Positions 6,111 to 13,175 of a stretch of 15,194 nt of DNA are shown piece after piece. This DNA comes from an uncultured Oscillospiraceae bacterium. Lineage in GTDB: Bacteria > Bacillota > Clostridia > Oscillospirales > Oscillospiraceae. The stretch's first letter is position 1. Each line of letters begins with the position of its first letter. The DNA lies in the NCBI GenBank assembly GCA_934589145.1, contig CAKTNW010000042.1:1-15194 (forward strand), in the 5' to 3' direction. A program made the translations under genes and the position numbers. The notes under the pieces are model-generated. The model saw only the letters and a program-made list of their open reading frames with translations, searched no databases and was not told the origin of the DNA.

Positions 6111-7697
6111 TCACAACTCCTTTATCATTTGTTCCGCGCAGCGCATGCCGTCAGCGGCGGCGGACAGGATGCCTCCGGCATACCCGGCTCCCTCGCCGCA
6201 GGGGTAAAGCCCGCGGATATTACACTGATACGTTTCGTCCCGCCCGATGCGCACAGGAGAGGAGGAGCGGCTCTCCACCGCCGTCAGCAGCGCGTCGGGG
6301 GCGGCGTAGCCCCGGATCTTCCGCTCCAGCAGCGGCAGCGCCTGCGCGATGCTGTCCGCCACAAAGGGCGGCAGGCAACGGTGCAGGTCGGTATACGTCA
6401 CGCCGGGGCGATAGCTGGGCGTCACCCGCCCCGCCGCCGTGGTGGGACGGCCCAGCAGGAAATCCTCCACCCGCTGGCAGGGCGCCCGGTAGTCCCCGCC
6501 GCCCAGGGCATAGGCCGCCTCCTCGATCTGCCGCTGGAACCGGATGCCCGCCAGGGGATCGGCTTCCCCGCCGTAGTCCTCCGGCGTCACGTTGATCAGC
6601 AGCGCGCCGTTGATGTTCTCTTTGTCACGGGCATACTCGCTCATGCCGTTGGTGACCACCCGGCCCGTCTCCGAGGCGGCAGCCACCACCTGCCCGCCGG
6701 GGCAGACGCAGAAGGAAAAAGCGCTGCGTCCGTTGTCCAGATGGCAGGATAATTTATAGGTAGACGGCGGCAGACAGGGGCGGCCCGCATACTGTTTATA
6801 CTGGGCCGCGTCCATATCCGCCTGCCGGTGCTCGATCCGCACGCCTACAGCAAAGGGCTTGGCGGTCATAGCCACCCCCGCGCCGTGCAGCATCTCCACC
6901 GTGTCACGGGCACTGTGGCCCAGGGCCAGCAGTGCATGGCGGCAGGGCAGCGTATACGCGCCCTCCGGGCCCTCCACCGTCAGCGCCGCGAGAGCGCCGC
7001 CCTCCACGGTGACGCCTGTCAGCTTATGACCGAACCGGATATCCGCCCCCAGGGACAGCAGCTCCCGCCGCATGTTCTGCAATGCGATATGCAGCATATC
7101 CGTCCCAACATGGGGCTTGGCGTCCCACAGGATGTCCTCCGGCGCGCCGCACACCACCAGTTGCTCCATGATGCAGCGGTGCCGCACGTCCTTGGTGCCG
7201 GTGTTCAGCTTGCCGTCGGAAAAGGCGCCTGCACCGCCCTCGCCGAACTGAACGTTGGACTCCGTGTCCAGCACGCCGCTCTGCCAGAAGCGCTCCACGT
7301 CCTGCTGGCGGCGCTCCACGCACTGGCCCCGCTCCAGCAGAATGGGCCTTGCGCCGCACCGGGCCAGCACCAGCGCCGCGAACAGGCCCGCGGGCCCCAT
7401 GCCCACCACCACCGGCGGCACGTCCGGCGCCGGGATGACCGGCGGCAGGGCGTAGGTCTCCGGCACATAGCGGGACACATGCCTGTCCCGGCAGCGTTTC
7501 AGGAGCCGCGCCTCGTCCTTCACGGTGACGGCCACGGTGTACACGAACCGCAGGCCGTCCCGGGCATCGATGGCCCGGCGCAGCACCTGCACGCCGGTGA
7601 TGTCGCCCTCACGGCAGCGCAGCACGGCGGCGGCCTTCGTTTTCAGTTGTTCCCGCCCCGCTTCCAGGGGAAGTTTCAGGCCCTCCAGCCGCAGCAT
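6111..7697 (-). CDS. FAD-dependent dehydrogenase, COG2509 type
   Basis: A 528-aa flavoprotein of the uncharacterised NAD(P)/FAD-dependent oxidoreductase family common in Firmicutes. Residues 1-90 form a small N-terminal domain typical of the family. VVVGMGPAGLFAA (97-109) is the FAD-binding GxGxxG loop, with the ribose-binding acidic residue Glu122 in LLERG. A family-specific block, FGEGGAGAFSDGKLNT, covers 151-166, and GEGAGYAGGI (501-510) closes the FAD site near the C-terminus. There is no signal peptide and no Cys pair like that of thioredoxin or lipoamide reductases. The ATG at 7697 was chosen over an in-frame start at 7745, because AGGAGG lies six bases upstream. It is the first gene of an operon with the D-2-hydroxyacid dehydrogenase and diverges from htrA. 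The physiological substrate is unknown for the family; a biosynthetic or tRNA-linked role cannot be read from sequence. Confidence 0.9.
   Translation of the reverse strand: MLRLEGLKLPLEAGREQLKTKAAAVLRCREGDITGVQVLRRAIDARDGLRFVYTVAVTVKDEARLLKRCRDRHVSRYVPETYALPPVIPAPDVPPVVVGMGPAGLFAALVLARCGARPILLERGQCVERRQQDVERFWQSGVLDTESNVQFGEGGAGAFSDGKLNTGTKDVRHRCIMEQLVVCGAPEDILWDAKPHVGTDMLHIALQNMRRELLSLGADIRFGHKLTGVTVEGGALAALTVEGPEGAYTLPCRHALLALGHSARDTVEMLHGAGVAMTAKPFAVGVRIEHRQADMDAAQYKQYAGRPCLPPSTYKLSCHLDNGRSAFSFCVCPGGQVVAAASETGRVVTNGMSEYARDKENINGALLINVTPEDYGGEADPLAGIRFQRQIEEAAYALGGGDYRAPCQRVEDFLLGRPTTAAGRVTPSYRPGVTYTDLHRCLPPFVADSIAQALPLLERKIRGYAAPDALLTAVESRSSSPVRIGRDETYQCNIRGLYPCGEGAGYAGGILSAAADGMRCAEQMIKEL
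6117..6123 (-). promoter_or_regulatory. Ribosome binding site deciding the hydroxyacid dehydrogenase start
   Basis: AAAGGAG on the minus strand lies inside the last codons of the upstream FAD gene. The 8-base spacing to ATG 6108 is ideal and the 2-base spacing to GTG 6114 is not usable. Confidence 0.85.
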
Positions 7698-7703
7698 GGC
7701 GCG

Positions 7704-7709
7704 CCTCCT
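7704..7709 (-). promoter_or_regulatory. Ribosome binding site deciding the FAD dehydrogenase start
   Basis: AGGAGG six bases before ATG 7697 on the minus strand. The longer in-frame reading from 7745 has no comparable site. Confidence 0.85.
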
Positions 7710-7731
7710 CTCATCGGTCACAAAAAGTTCA

Positions 7732-7750
7732 AAGTTTTCCGGCAAAACTT
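7732..7750. promoter_or_regulatory. Perfect inverted repeat in the divergent htrA/FAD-gene promoter region
   Basis: AAGTTTT (7732-7738), spacer CCGGC, AAAACTT (7744-7750). It ends five bases before the -35 box of the htrA promoter and lies between two divergent genes, a good place for a repressor or activator site. No matching regulator is encoded nearby. Confidence 0.45.
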
Positions 7751-7755
7751 AAAGG

Positions 7756-7783
7756 TTGAATTAAGAAAACCGTATATGATAAT
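7756..7783 (+). promoter_or_regulatory. Sigma-A-type promoter of htrA
   Basis: TTGAAT (7756-7761), 16-base spacer, GATAAT (7778-7783), in an AT-rich stretch within an otherwise GC-rich region. It predicts a transcript start near 7790 and a leader of about 45 bases. Confidence 0.65.
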
Positions 7784-7820
7784 AATCAAGATGAATGATA
7801 ACACAGTTCGTTCCGAAAAT

Positions 7821-7828
7821 AAAGGAGG
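7821..7828 (+). promoter_or_regulatory. Ribosome binding site deciding the htrA start
   Basis: AAAGGAGG seven bases before ATG 7836. The open frame continues upstream to 6828 through the antisense of the FAD gene, so this site is what fixes the true start. Confidence 0.9.
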
Positions 7829-7835
7829 AATCCAT

Positions 7836-9212
7836 ATGTATAACGACGAATTTGACCGCTTCAATAATACCAACCAATATCACTACGGCCGCAACAGCAA
7901 CCTGCCCGCCGATGACTATCAGCCCGCGGGCCACACCCCCGCCCCGGAGGAATCCAAGCCCGCCAGAAAGCCCGGCTTCTTCCGCAGCACGGCGGCCAAG
8001 GTGGTGGCCATCGTGCTGGCCTGCGCCATCATCGGCACCGGCTGCGGCTTCGGCGGCGCGGCACTGTACCGCAGCACCGTCCGCCAGACCGTCACCGTCC
8101 AGCAGTCCAGCCGTGAGCCTGTCTCTGTGAAGGTGAATCATGTGGACGGCCAGACCAAGATGGAGCCTGCCGAGGTGTACGCCTCCACAGTGAACTCCGT
8201 GGTGTCCATCAACACCACCTCCACCAGCGGCACCAACATCTTCGGTCAGGCGGTGGAGACCGCCAGCGCCGGCAGCGGCTTCATCATCAGTCAGGACGGC
8301 TATATTGTTACCAACTATCACGTTGTGAAGGGCGCGACCTCCGTAAAGGTCACCCTGTATAGCGGCGAGACCTACGATGCCACCGTCATCGGCGGCGACA
8401 GCGACTATGATGTGGCCGTCATCAAGATCGACGCCACCGGCCTGTCCCCTGTGACCCTGGGCAACAGCCAGGACGTGAACGTGGGCGACACCGTGCTGGC
8501 CATCGGCAACCCCCTGGGTGAGCTGACCTTCTCCATGAGCCAGGGCATCGTCTCCTGCTGCGACCGGGCCATCAACGTGGACGGCACCCCCTTCAACATG
8601 ATCCAGGTGGACGCCTCCATCAACCCCGGCAACTCCGGCGGCCCGCTGGTGAACCTGTACGGTGAAGTGGTGGGCATCGTCTCCGCCAAGTACTCCAGCT
8701 ATTCCGATACCACCGTGGAGGGTCTGGGCTTCGCTATCCCCATCAATGACGTGCAGGCCATCATCACCGACATCATCGAGAACGGTCAGGTGACCGGCAA
8801 GGCGTATCTGGCCATCAAGGCCGGTACCATGACCGAGCAGATGGCCGCCCAGTACAACATCGGCATCACCGAGGGCGTGTTCGTCTACTCCACCGAGAGC
8901 GGCGGCGCCGGTGAGCGTGCCGGTCTGCAGCTGGGTGACGTGATCACCAAGGTGAACGACACCGCCATCACCTCCATGACCGACCTTTCCGCCGCCAAGA
9001 AGGGCTTCAAGGCGGGCGACACCGTGACGCTGACCGTCTACCGCAACGGCGAGTATATCACGCTGGATCTGACCTTCGATGAGCAGCCCCAGACCACCGG
9101 CGAGGATACCTCCACCGACAATCAGCAGGATAACCAACAGCAGGGCGGCCAGAACTACTCCGACATGTTCCGTGACTTCTACAACTACTATTTCGGTCAG
9201 AGCGGCCGTTGA
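7836..9212 (+). CDS. htrA: Membrane-anchored HtrA/DegP-like serine protease with PDZ domain
   Basis: A 458-aa S1C-family protease, expected outside the membrane to degrade or refold damaged exported proteins. Residues 1-50 form a polar, probably cytoplasmic segment, followed by one membrane segment (about 53-78). The trypsin-like domain (about 113-310) carries the full triad: His162 in TNYHVV, Asp192 in YDVAVIK and Ser267 in GNSGGP, so it should be active. A single PDZ domain (about 318-413) includes AGLQLGDVI and a VTLTVYRNG strand. A Gln/Asn-rich linker (417-440) ends in an aromatic tail (YSDMFRDFYNYYF). Clear promoter and RBS precede it and a strong terminator follows, so it is a single-gene unit. 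It lacks the adjacent two-component system (CssRS-like) that controls htrA in Bacillus. HtrA versus DegP naming within the family is not decisive. Confidence 0.93.
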   Translation: MYNDEFDRFNNTNQYHYGRNSNLPADDYQPAGHTPAPEESKPARKPGFFRSTAAKVVAIVLACAIIGTGCGFGGAALYRSTVRQTVTVQQSSREPVSVKVNHVDGQTKMEPAEVYASTVNSVVSINTTSTSGTNIFGQAVETASAGSGFIISQDGYIVTNYHVVKGATSVKVTLYSGETYDATVIGGDSDYDVAVIKIDATGLSPVTLGNSQDVNVGDTVLAIGNPLGELTFSMSQGIVSCCDRAINVDGTPFNMIQVDASINPGNSGGPLVNLYGEVVGIVSAKYSSYSDTTVEGLGFAIPINDVQAIITDIIENGQVTGKAYLAIKAGTMTEQMAAQYNIGITEGVFVYSTESGGAGERAGLQLGDVITKVNDTAITSMTDLSAAKKGFKAGDTVTLTVYRNGEYITLDLTFDEQPQTTGEDTSTDNQQDNQQQGGQNYSDMFRDFYNYYFGQSGR

Positions 9213-9249
9213 TCATACCTTTCACACACTTCACACACAATGTATTGGC

Positions 9250-9288
9250 AAAGGGCAGAGGAGCTTCTCCTCTGCCCTTTACTTTTTT
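9250..9288 (+). terminator. Intrinsic terminator of htrA
   Basis: A perfect 14-bp stem, AAAGGGCAGAGGAG (9250-9263), loop CTT, complement at 9267-9280, then ACTTTTTT. It lies 37 bases after the htrA stop. Confidence 0.95.
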
Positions 9289-9377
9289 CAAAAACCGGGA
9301 ACCTTTTTCCAGCTGCCGCCGTCTAAGAGACAGAGCAGAACGAGAAATGAGGCCTCACGCTCCTTCTGTCCGTCGAT

Positions 9378-9417
9378 TGCGCACACGATAATCGCTCTTC
9401 CCATGACAGCGTGCGCA
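9378..9417. repeat. Inverted repeat upstream of the pilin-like gene
   Basis: TGCGCAC (9378-9384) and GTGCGCA (9411-9417) are perfect 7-bp arms 26 bases apart, ending 32 bases before the start codon. They may be paired operator half-sites or a leader hairpin. I see no clear promoter for this gene in 9289-9449, although GATAAT occurs at 9386-9391 between the arms. Confidence 0.3.
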
Positions 9418-9449
9418 TAACATCTATTACGAATAAAAGGAGTTTTTCC

Positions 9450-10817
9450 ATGAAAAAGAGACTGATCGGCGCATTGCTGTGCCTGATGATGGTGCTCTCT
9501 CTGTTCCCCACCACGGCTTTTGCCGACGACGAGACACCTGAACCGAACGCCGGAGACACCACGGAAACCGGCACCCTGACCATTCAAAAGACCGTGGACG
9601 GCAGCATCACGTTGGAAAAGGACACGGATTTCACCTTTACCATCAAAAGCACAGATGAATCCATCGAAGCAAAAACCGTTACCGTCACTGTGGATCACAC
9701 GAAGAAAACCGGGGAAACAGTGGTCAGCGGCCTGCCCTTCGGCGCGTATACCATTACCGAGGACACCGACACCGCCCATCTCGACGGCTACGCGCTGGCT
9801 GCCAGCGAGCCGCAGACCGCCGCGCTGACCAAGGAAAAGCCCTCCGCCGCCGTCAGCTTCACCAACACCTATTCCAGGCAGTACGGTCTGGATGTGGCTG
9901 TCATCAAGAACGTGGTCAAAACCGACACCAGCGACGCCCCCGGCGACGCAGCCTTCACCTTTAAGGCTTATCTGGATAAACAGGAGGTCGGCACCCTGAC
10001 CGTTCAATCCACCGGCGTCTCCCGCTATGAGGGCAAACTGCCCATTACGCTGACCGACAGCCAGATCGGCAAAAAGACCGTTAAGCTGACTGTCAAGGAG
10101 GCCAGCGATCCCGCCGAGGGCTGGACATACGACGAAGCCGCCTACACCCTGACCGTCGCCCTGAAGGACGGCCAACTCACCGTGAAGAGCATCCGCAAGG
10201 ACGGCAAGACCTATGACGCCGCCAAGGCTCTGGAATTCACCAACACCTTTGATTTCCGGGCGGATGAGCATCACCTGAACATCAACATCACCAAGAATGT
10301 GGTAAAGGCCAAGGGCAGCAACGCGCCTCACGCCGCTGAATTCACCTTCAAGGCCTATCTGGACAATCAGGTGGTAGGTTCTGCCGTCATCAAAACCAAC
10401 GGCGTCAACAGCTACGCCGGAAAGCTGGCGGTAACGCTGACGGACAAGCAGCTGGAAAACGGCCCTGTCAAGCTGACGGTCAGCGAAGAGAAGGCCACCT
10501 CATCCGCCTGGGCGTCTGACGCCTCTGTCTACACTCTGACGGTGGCACTGGTAGACGGCCAGCTCCAGATCACTGATATCCGCAAAAGCGGCAGCGATAC
10601 CTCTTACGGCCAGGGTGACAAATCCCTCGAGTTCACCAATACCTATTCCAAAAAATCCAGCAATAACAACACGCCGGATCCCAAGCCTGACGATCCCAAG
10701 AAGCCCGACTCTCCCAAGACCGGCGACACGGGCATCATACTGTATGCCGCCACGGCACTGACCGCCCTGGGCGGCGGCGTGATGCTGGTAACCCGGAAAC
10801 GCAGAACTGCCCGCTGA
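9450..10817 (+). CDS. Secreted pilin-like surface protein with three isopeptide-type domains and SPKTG anchor
   Basis: A 455-aa exported protein. Signal peptide 1-26 (AFA before DD), then three tandem beta domains: D1 about 40-141, D2 about 145-266 and D3 about 275-398. D2 and D3 are clear duplicates (KNVV, FTFKAYLD, YTLTVAL and EFTNT at matching places). Each domain starts with a Lys strand and ends with FTNT, as in Spy0128/FctA and SpaA-type domains that form Lys-Asn isopeptide bonds. Predicted bonds are Lys47-Asn139 (Glu104), Lys153-Asn265 (Glu217) and Lys282-Asn397 (Glu346 or 347). A Pro/Lys/Asp spacer leads to SPKTG (421-425), a hydrophobic segment and an RKRRTAR tail: a sortase substrate. 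No sortase or other pilus subunit is adjacent, so it may be a stand-alone adhesin or stalk. The ATG at 9450 has AAAAGGAG seven bases upstream and starts the signal peptide, so a GTG at 9411 is not used. Confidence 0.88.
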   Translation: MKKRLIGALLCLMMVLSLFPTTAFADDETPEPNAGDTTETGTLTIQKTVDGSITLEKDTDFTFTIKSTDESIEAKTVTVTVDHTKKTGETVVSGLPFGAYTITEDTDTAHLDGYALAASEPQTAALTKEKPSAAVSFTNTYSRQYGLDVAVIKNVVKTDTSDAPGDAAFTFKAYLDKQEVGTLTVQSTGVSRYEGKLPITLTDSQIGKKTVKLTVKEASDPAEGWTYDEAAYTLTVALKDGQLTVKSIRKDGKTYDAAKALEFTNTFDFRADEHHLNINITKNVVKAKGSNAPHAAEFTFKAYLDNQVVGSAVIKTNGVNSYAGKLAVTLTDKQLENGPVKLTVSEEKATSSAWASDASVYTLTVALVDGQLQITDIRKSGSDTSYGQGDKSLEFTNTYSKKSSNNNTPDPKPDDPKKPDSPKTGDTGIILYAATALTALGGGVMLVTRKRRTAR

Positions 10818-10839
10818 ACATGATTTCCTATCTCTTTTG

Positions 10840-10884
10840 AAGGAGCGGCGTCCGTCATACGGACGCCGCTCCTTCCTTTTCTTC
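10840..10884 (+). terminator. Intrinsic terminator of the pilin-like gene
   Basis: A perfect 17-bp stem, GAAGGAGCGGCGTCCGT (10840-10856), loop CAT, complement at 10860-10876, then CTTTTCTT. It lies 22 bases after the stop. Confidence 0.92.
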
Positions 10885-10903
10885 CGCCCCTCAAAAAATC
10901 CCT

Positions 10904-10931
10904 TGTTATTTGCGCCTGCTTGGTATATAAT
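10904..10931 (+). promoter_or_regulatory. Sigma-A promoter of the yloU-fakA operon
   Basis: TTGTTA (10904-10909), 16-base spacer, perfect TATAAT (10926-10931). It predicts a start near 10938 and a leader of about 59 bases before the YloU start. Confidence 0.85.
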
Positions 10932-10996
10932 AAGTGATATTATGTCATTATTATGCCCGCAAAGCGTAATCACCTCCAATAGAAAGGAAGGCTGCT

Positions 10997-11350
10997 ATGA
11001 TAAAGATCAACAGTGAGCACGGGGATATCACCATCTCCAACGCCGTGTTCACCACCATTACCGGCGCCGCCGCCACCAACTGCTTCGGCGTCAAGGGCAT
11101 GGCCTACCGCTCCATGACGGACGGCCTTGTCCACCTGCTGCGCCCCGAGGCCATGAGCAAGGGCGTGAAGGTCACCTATAACGACGACAACACCGTGTCC
11201 ATCGAGCTGCACATCATGGTGGACGCCGGGGTGAACATTGCCACCGTCTGCCGCGCCATTATGAGCGAGGTCAAGTATGTGGTCACCTGCAACACCGGTG
11301 TGGAGGTACGGGACGTAAACGTCTGCGTGGACTCCGTCAGTAAAGGCTAA
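10997..11350 (+). CDS. yloU: Asp23/Gls24 family protein, YloU-like
   Basis: A 117-aa Asp23/Gls24-fold protein without signal peptide or membrane segment. The family block includes HGDITISNAVFTTI at residues 8-21 and VKVTYNDDNTVSIELHIMV near 58-76. Position supports the name: in Firmicutes yloU is usually directly upstream of the DhaL-type gene yloV/fakA, and here fakA starts 17 bases after its stop. YloU's biochemical role is not settled; Asp23 relatives are membrane-associated and linked to envelope stress. An AAAGGAAGG ribosome site precedes the ATG. The promoter at 10904-10931 drives both genes. Confidence 0.9.
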   Translation: MIKINSEHGDITISNAVFTTITGAAATNCFGVKGMAYRSMTDGLVHLLRPEAMSKGVKVTYNDDNTVSIELHIMVDAGVNIATVCRAIMSEVKYVVTCNTGVEVRDVNVCVDSVSKG

Positions 11351-11367
11351 GGGAGGATCACAGCAAG

Positions 11368-13041
11368 ATGATAGAAAAAATCAACGGCGCCGCCTTCAAG
11401 GATATGGTGCTGTTCGGCGCGGCCTGCATTGCCGGACAGAAGCAGGCCATCAACGACCTGAACGTTTTCCCCGTGCCTGACGGCGACACCGGCACCAACA
11501 TGTACCTGACCATCCAGACCGCCTGCGCCGAGCTGAACAAGGCCGAGCCCGCCACCATCGACGACGCCGCCAAGATCACCGCCCGGGGTCTGCTGCGGGG
11601 CGCCCGGGGCAACTCCGGCGTCATCCTGTCCCTGCTGTTCCGGGGCATGTCCAAGTCCCTGAAGGGCCTGACCGAGGCCGACGGCGCGGCGCTGGCCGCC
11701 GCCATGCAGGAGGGCGTGGCCACCGCCTACGGCGCGGTGATGAAGCCGGCCGAGGGCACGGTGCTGACCGTCTCCCGTCTGGCCGCCCAGCGTGCCGCCG
11801 AGGCTGCCCAGGAGAACAACGCCGTGGAGTTCGTGCTGGAGGAGGCCATCCGTGCCGGTGAGGTGACCCTGGCCGAGACGGTGGAAATGAACCCCGTGCT
11901 GAAAAAAGCCGGTGTGGTAGACGCCGGCGGCAAGGGCTATCTGATCATTCTGGACGGCATGCTGCGCTGCCTGCGGGGCGAGGCCATCCCCGAGGTCAAG
12001 GACGAGCCCGAGGTCAAGGAAAAGGCCGACTTCGCCGCTCTGGAGGATGAAATCACCTTCACATTCGACACCGTGTTCATCGTCCGCAAGACCATGGGCG
12101 AGAAGTCTCTGGAGCCCCTGCGTGCCTATCTGGACAGCATCGGCGACAGTCTAGTGATCGGTGAGGATGACGAGTGCTTCAAGGTACACGTCCACACCGA
12201 TATCCCCGGCCACGCCCTGACCGAGGCCCAGAAGTACGGCACCCTGGAGCTGGCCAAGATCGAGAATATGCGCACCCAGCGGGACGATCTGGCGGCTGGC
12301 CGCCAGGCCCACAGCACCGACGATCTGGACGCCGTAGAAGCCGAGCTGGAGGCCCAGGAGAACGCCGTGGCCCCCGCCGAAAAGCGCTTCGGCTTTGTGG
12401 CCGTATGCGCGGGCGACGGCCTGGCTGACACCTTCCGCGCCCTAGGCGTGGACACCATCGTGTCCGGCGGCCAGACCATGAACCCCTCCACCGAGGCTAT
12501 CCTGAAGGAGGTCAACCGCACTCCCAGCGAGGTGGTGTTCATCCTGCCCAACAACAAGAATATCATCATGGCCGCCCAGCAGTGCGAGGGTCTGACGGAG
12601 AAGCAGATCATCGTCATCCCCACCGCCACCGTGCCCCAGGGCATCACTGCTATGATGAGCTTCGACCCCGACGAGAACGATCCCCAGACCATCGCCCAGG
12701 CCATGGTGGCCGCCGCCCAGACGGTGTCTACCGCCCAGATCACCTACGCCGCCCGCAACTCTGATTTCGACGGCTTCGCCATCAACGAGGGCGACTATCT
12801 GGCGCTGCTGGACGGCAAGCTGTTCGGCACCAGCCGCAGCATGGACGAGCTGCTGGACAAGCTGAGCCAGCACGCCGCCCAGGCCGGTGCGGAATACATC
12901 AACATCTACACCGGCGAGGGCGTGTCCGAAGAGGAGGGCGCCAAGACCGAGACCCTGTTCGCCCAGTGCTGCCCCGATGCCGAGGTGGCGGCTATCCCCG
13001 GCGGCCAGAGCGTCTACTTCTATATCATCTCCATCGAATAA
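11368..13041 (+). CDS. fakA: Fatty acid kinase ATP-binding subunit, FakA/YloV (DhaL domain)
   Basis: A 557-aa cytosolic kinase subunit that, with an acyl-binding FakB partner, phosphorylates exogenous fatty acids to acyl-phosphates for phospholipid synthesis. The N-terminal DhaL/DAK2 domain (about 1-200) shows NVFPVPDGDTGTNM (32-45), whose Asp residues bind Mg-ATP, GARGNSGVI (78-86) and GVVDAGGKG (182-190). The middle domain carries the conserved FKVHVHTD (271-278) with His274 and His276, and the C-terminal domain (about 340-557) includes the NNKNIIMAA stretch typical of the YloV family. Length matches the family (about 550 aa). GGGAGG lies 11 bases before the ATG. FakB is not in the window and is often encoded elsewhere. 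In Bacillus recG tends to follow; here a terminator and convergent proS do. Confidence 0.93.
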   Translation: MIEKINGAAFKDMVLFGAACIAGQKQAINDLNVFPVPDGDTGTNMYLTIQTACAELNKAEPATIDDAAKITARGLLRGARGNSGVILSLLFRGMSKSLKGLTEADGAALAAAMQEGVATAYGAVMKPAEGTVLTVSRLAAQRAAEAAQENNAVEFVLEEAIRAGEVTLAETVEMNPVLKKAGVVDAGGKGYLIILDGMLRCLRGEAIPEVKDEPEVKEKADFAALEDEITFTFDTVFIVRKTMGEKSLEPLRAYLDSIGDSLVIGEDDECFKVHVHTDIPGHALTEAQKYGTLELAKIENMRTQRDDLAAGRQAHSTDDLDAVEAELEAQENAVAPAEKRFGFVAVCAGDGLADTFRALGVDTIVSGGQTMNPSTEAILKEVNRTPSEVVFILPNNKNIIMAAQQCEGLTEKQIIVIPTATVPQGITAMMSFDPDENDPQTIAQAMVAAAQTVSTAQITYAARNSDFDGFAINEGDYLALLDGKLFGTSRSMDELLDKLSQHAAQAGAEYINIYTGEGVSEEEGAKTETLFAQCCPDAEVAAIPGGQSVYFYIISIE

Positions 13042-13042
13042 G

Positions 13043-13070
13043 AAAAGGGAGGGCTTTGCCCTCCCTTTTT
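13043..13070 (+). terminator. Intrinsic terminator of fakA
   Basis: AAAAGGGAGGGC (13043-13054), loop TTT, complement GCCCTCCCTTTT (13058-13069) and a further T. It starts one base after the stop codon. Confidence 0.93.
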
Positions 13071-13078
13071 CTCTGATC

Positions 13079-13097
13079 ATGCCGCCGCAGGCGGCAT
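13079..13097. repeat. Short GC-rich hairpin between fakA and proS terminators
   Basis: ATGCCGCC (13079-13086), loop GCA, GGCGGCAT (13090-13097): perfect 8-bp arms. TTTTT follows eight bases later, so it may be a weak second plus-strand terminator or part of an interspersed repeat. Confidence 0.5.
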
Positions 13098-13105
13098 ACC
13101 GCAGT

Positions 13106-13134
13106 TTTTCACTCTTATCTCTTATCTTTTCACT
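13106..13134. repeat. Short direct repeats in the fakA-proS gap
   Basis: TTTTCACT occurs at 13106-13113 and 13127-13134, and CTTATCT occurs twice in tandem at 13114-13127 between them. This pyrimidine-rich tract has no coding explanation; it may be part of a dispersed intergenic repeat. Confidence 0.4.
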
Positions 13135-13135
13135 G

Positions 13136-13161
13136 AAAAGGCCGCTGCTCACGCAGCGGCC
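13136..13161 (-). terminator. Intrinsic terminator of proS
   Basis: GGCCGCTGC (13140-13148), loop TCAC, GCAGCGGCC (13153-13161). On the minus strand the stem is followed by TTTTCAG. It lies 14 bases after the proS stop. Confidence 0.88.
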
Positions 13162-13175
13162 TCTTTCTATGTCGC

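Noticed and set aside
5170..6207. 345-codon plus-strand frame opposite the hydroxyacid dehydrogenase
   Set aside because: His/Gln/Gly-rich antisense shadow without a ribosome site.
6828..7835. Long in-frame upstream extension of htrA
   Set aside because: It is the antisense of the FAD dehydrogenase gene. Promoter, ribosome site and the hydrophilic N-terminus plus membrane segment all fix the start at 7836.
7761..9137. 458-codon minus-strand frame opposite htrA
   Set aside because: Composition is Gly/Val/His/Asp-rich and it is antisense to a complete protease gene.
9288..10331. 347-codon minus-strand frame opposite the pilin-like gene
   Set aside because: Antisense to a gene with signal peptide, repeated domains and sorting signal; it also runs back into the intergenic region.
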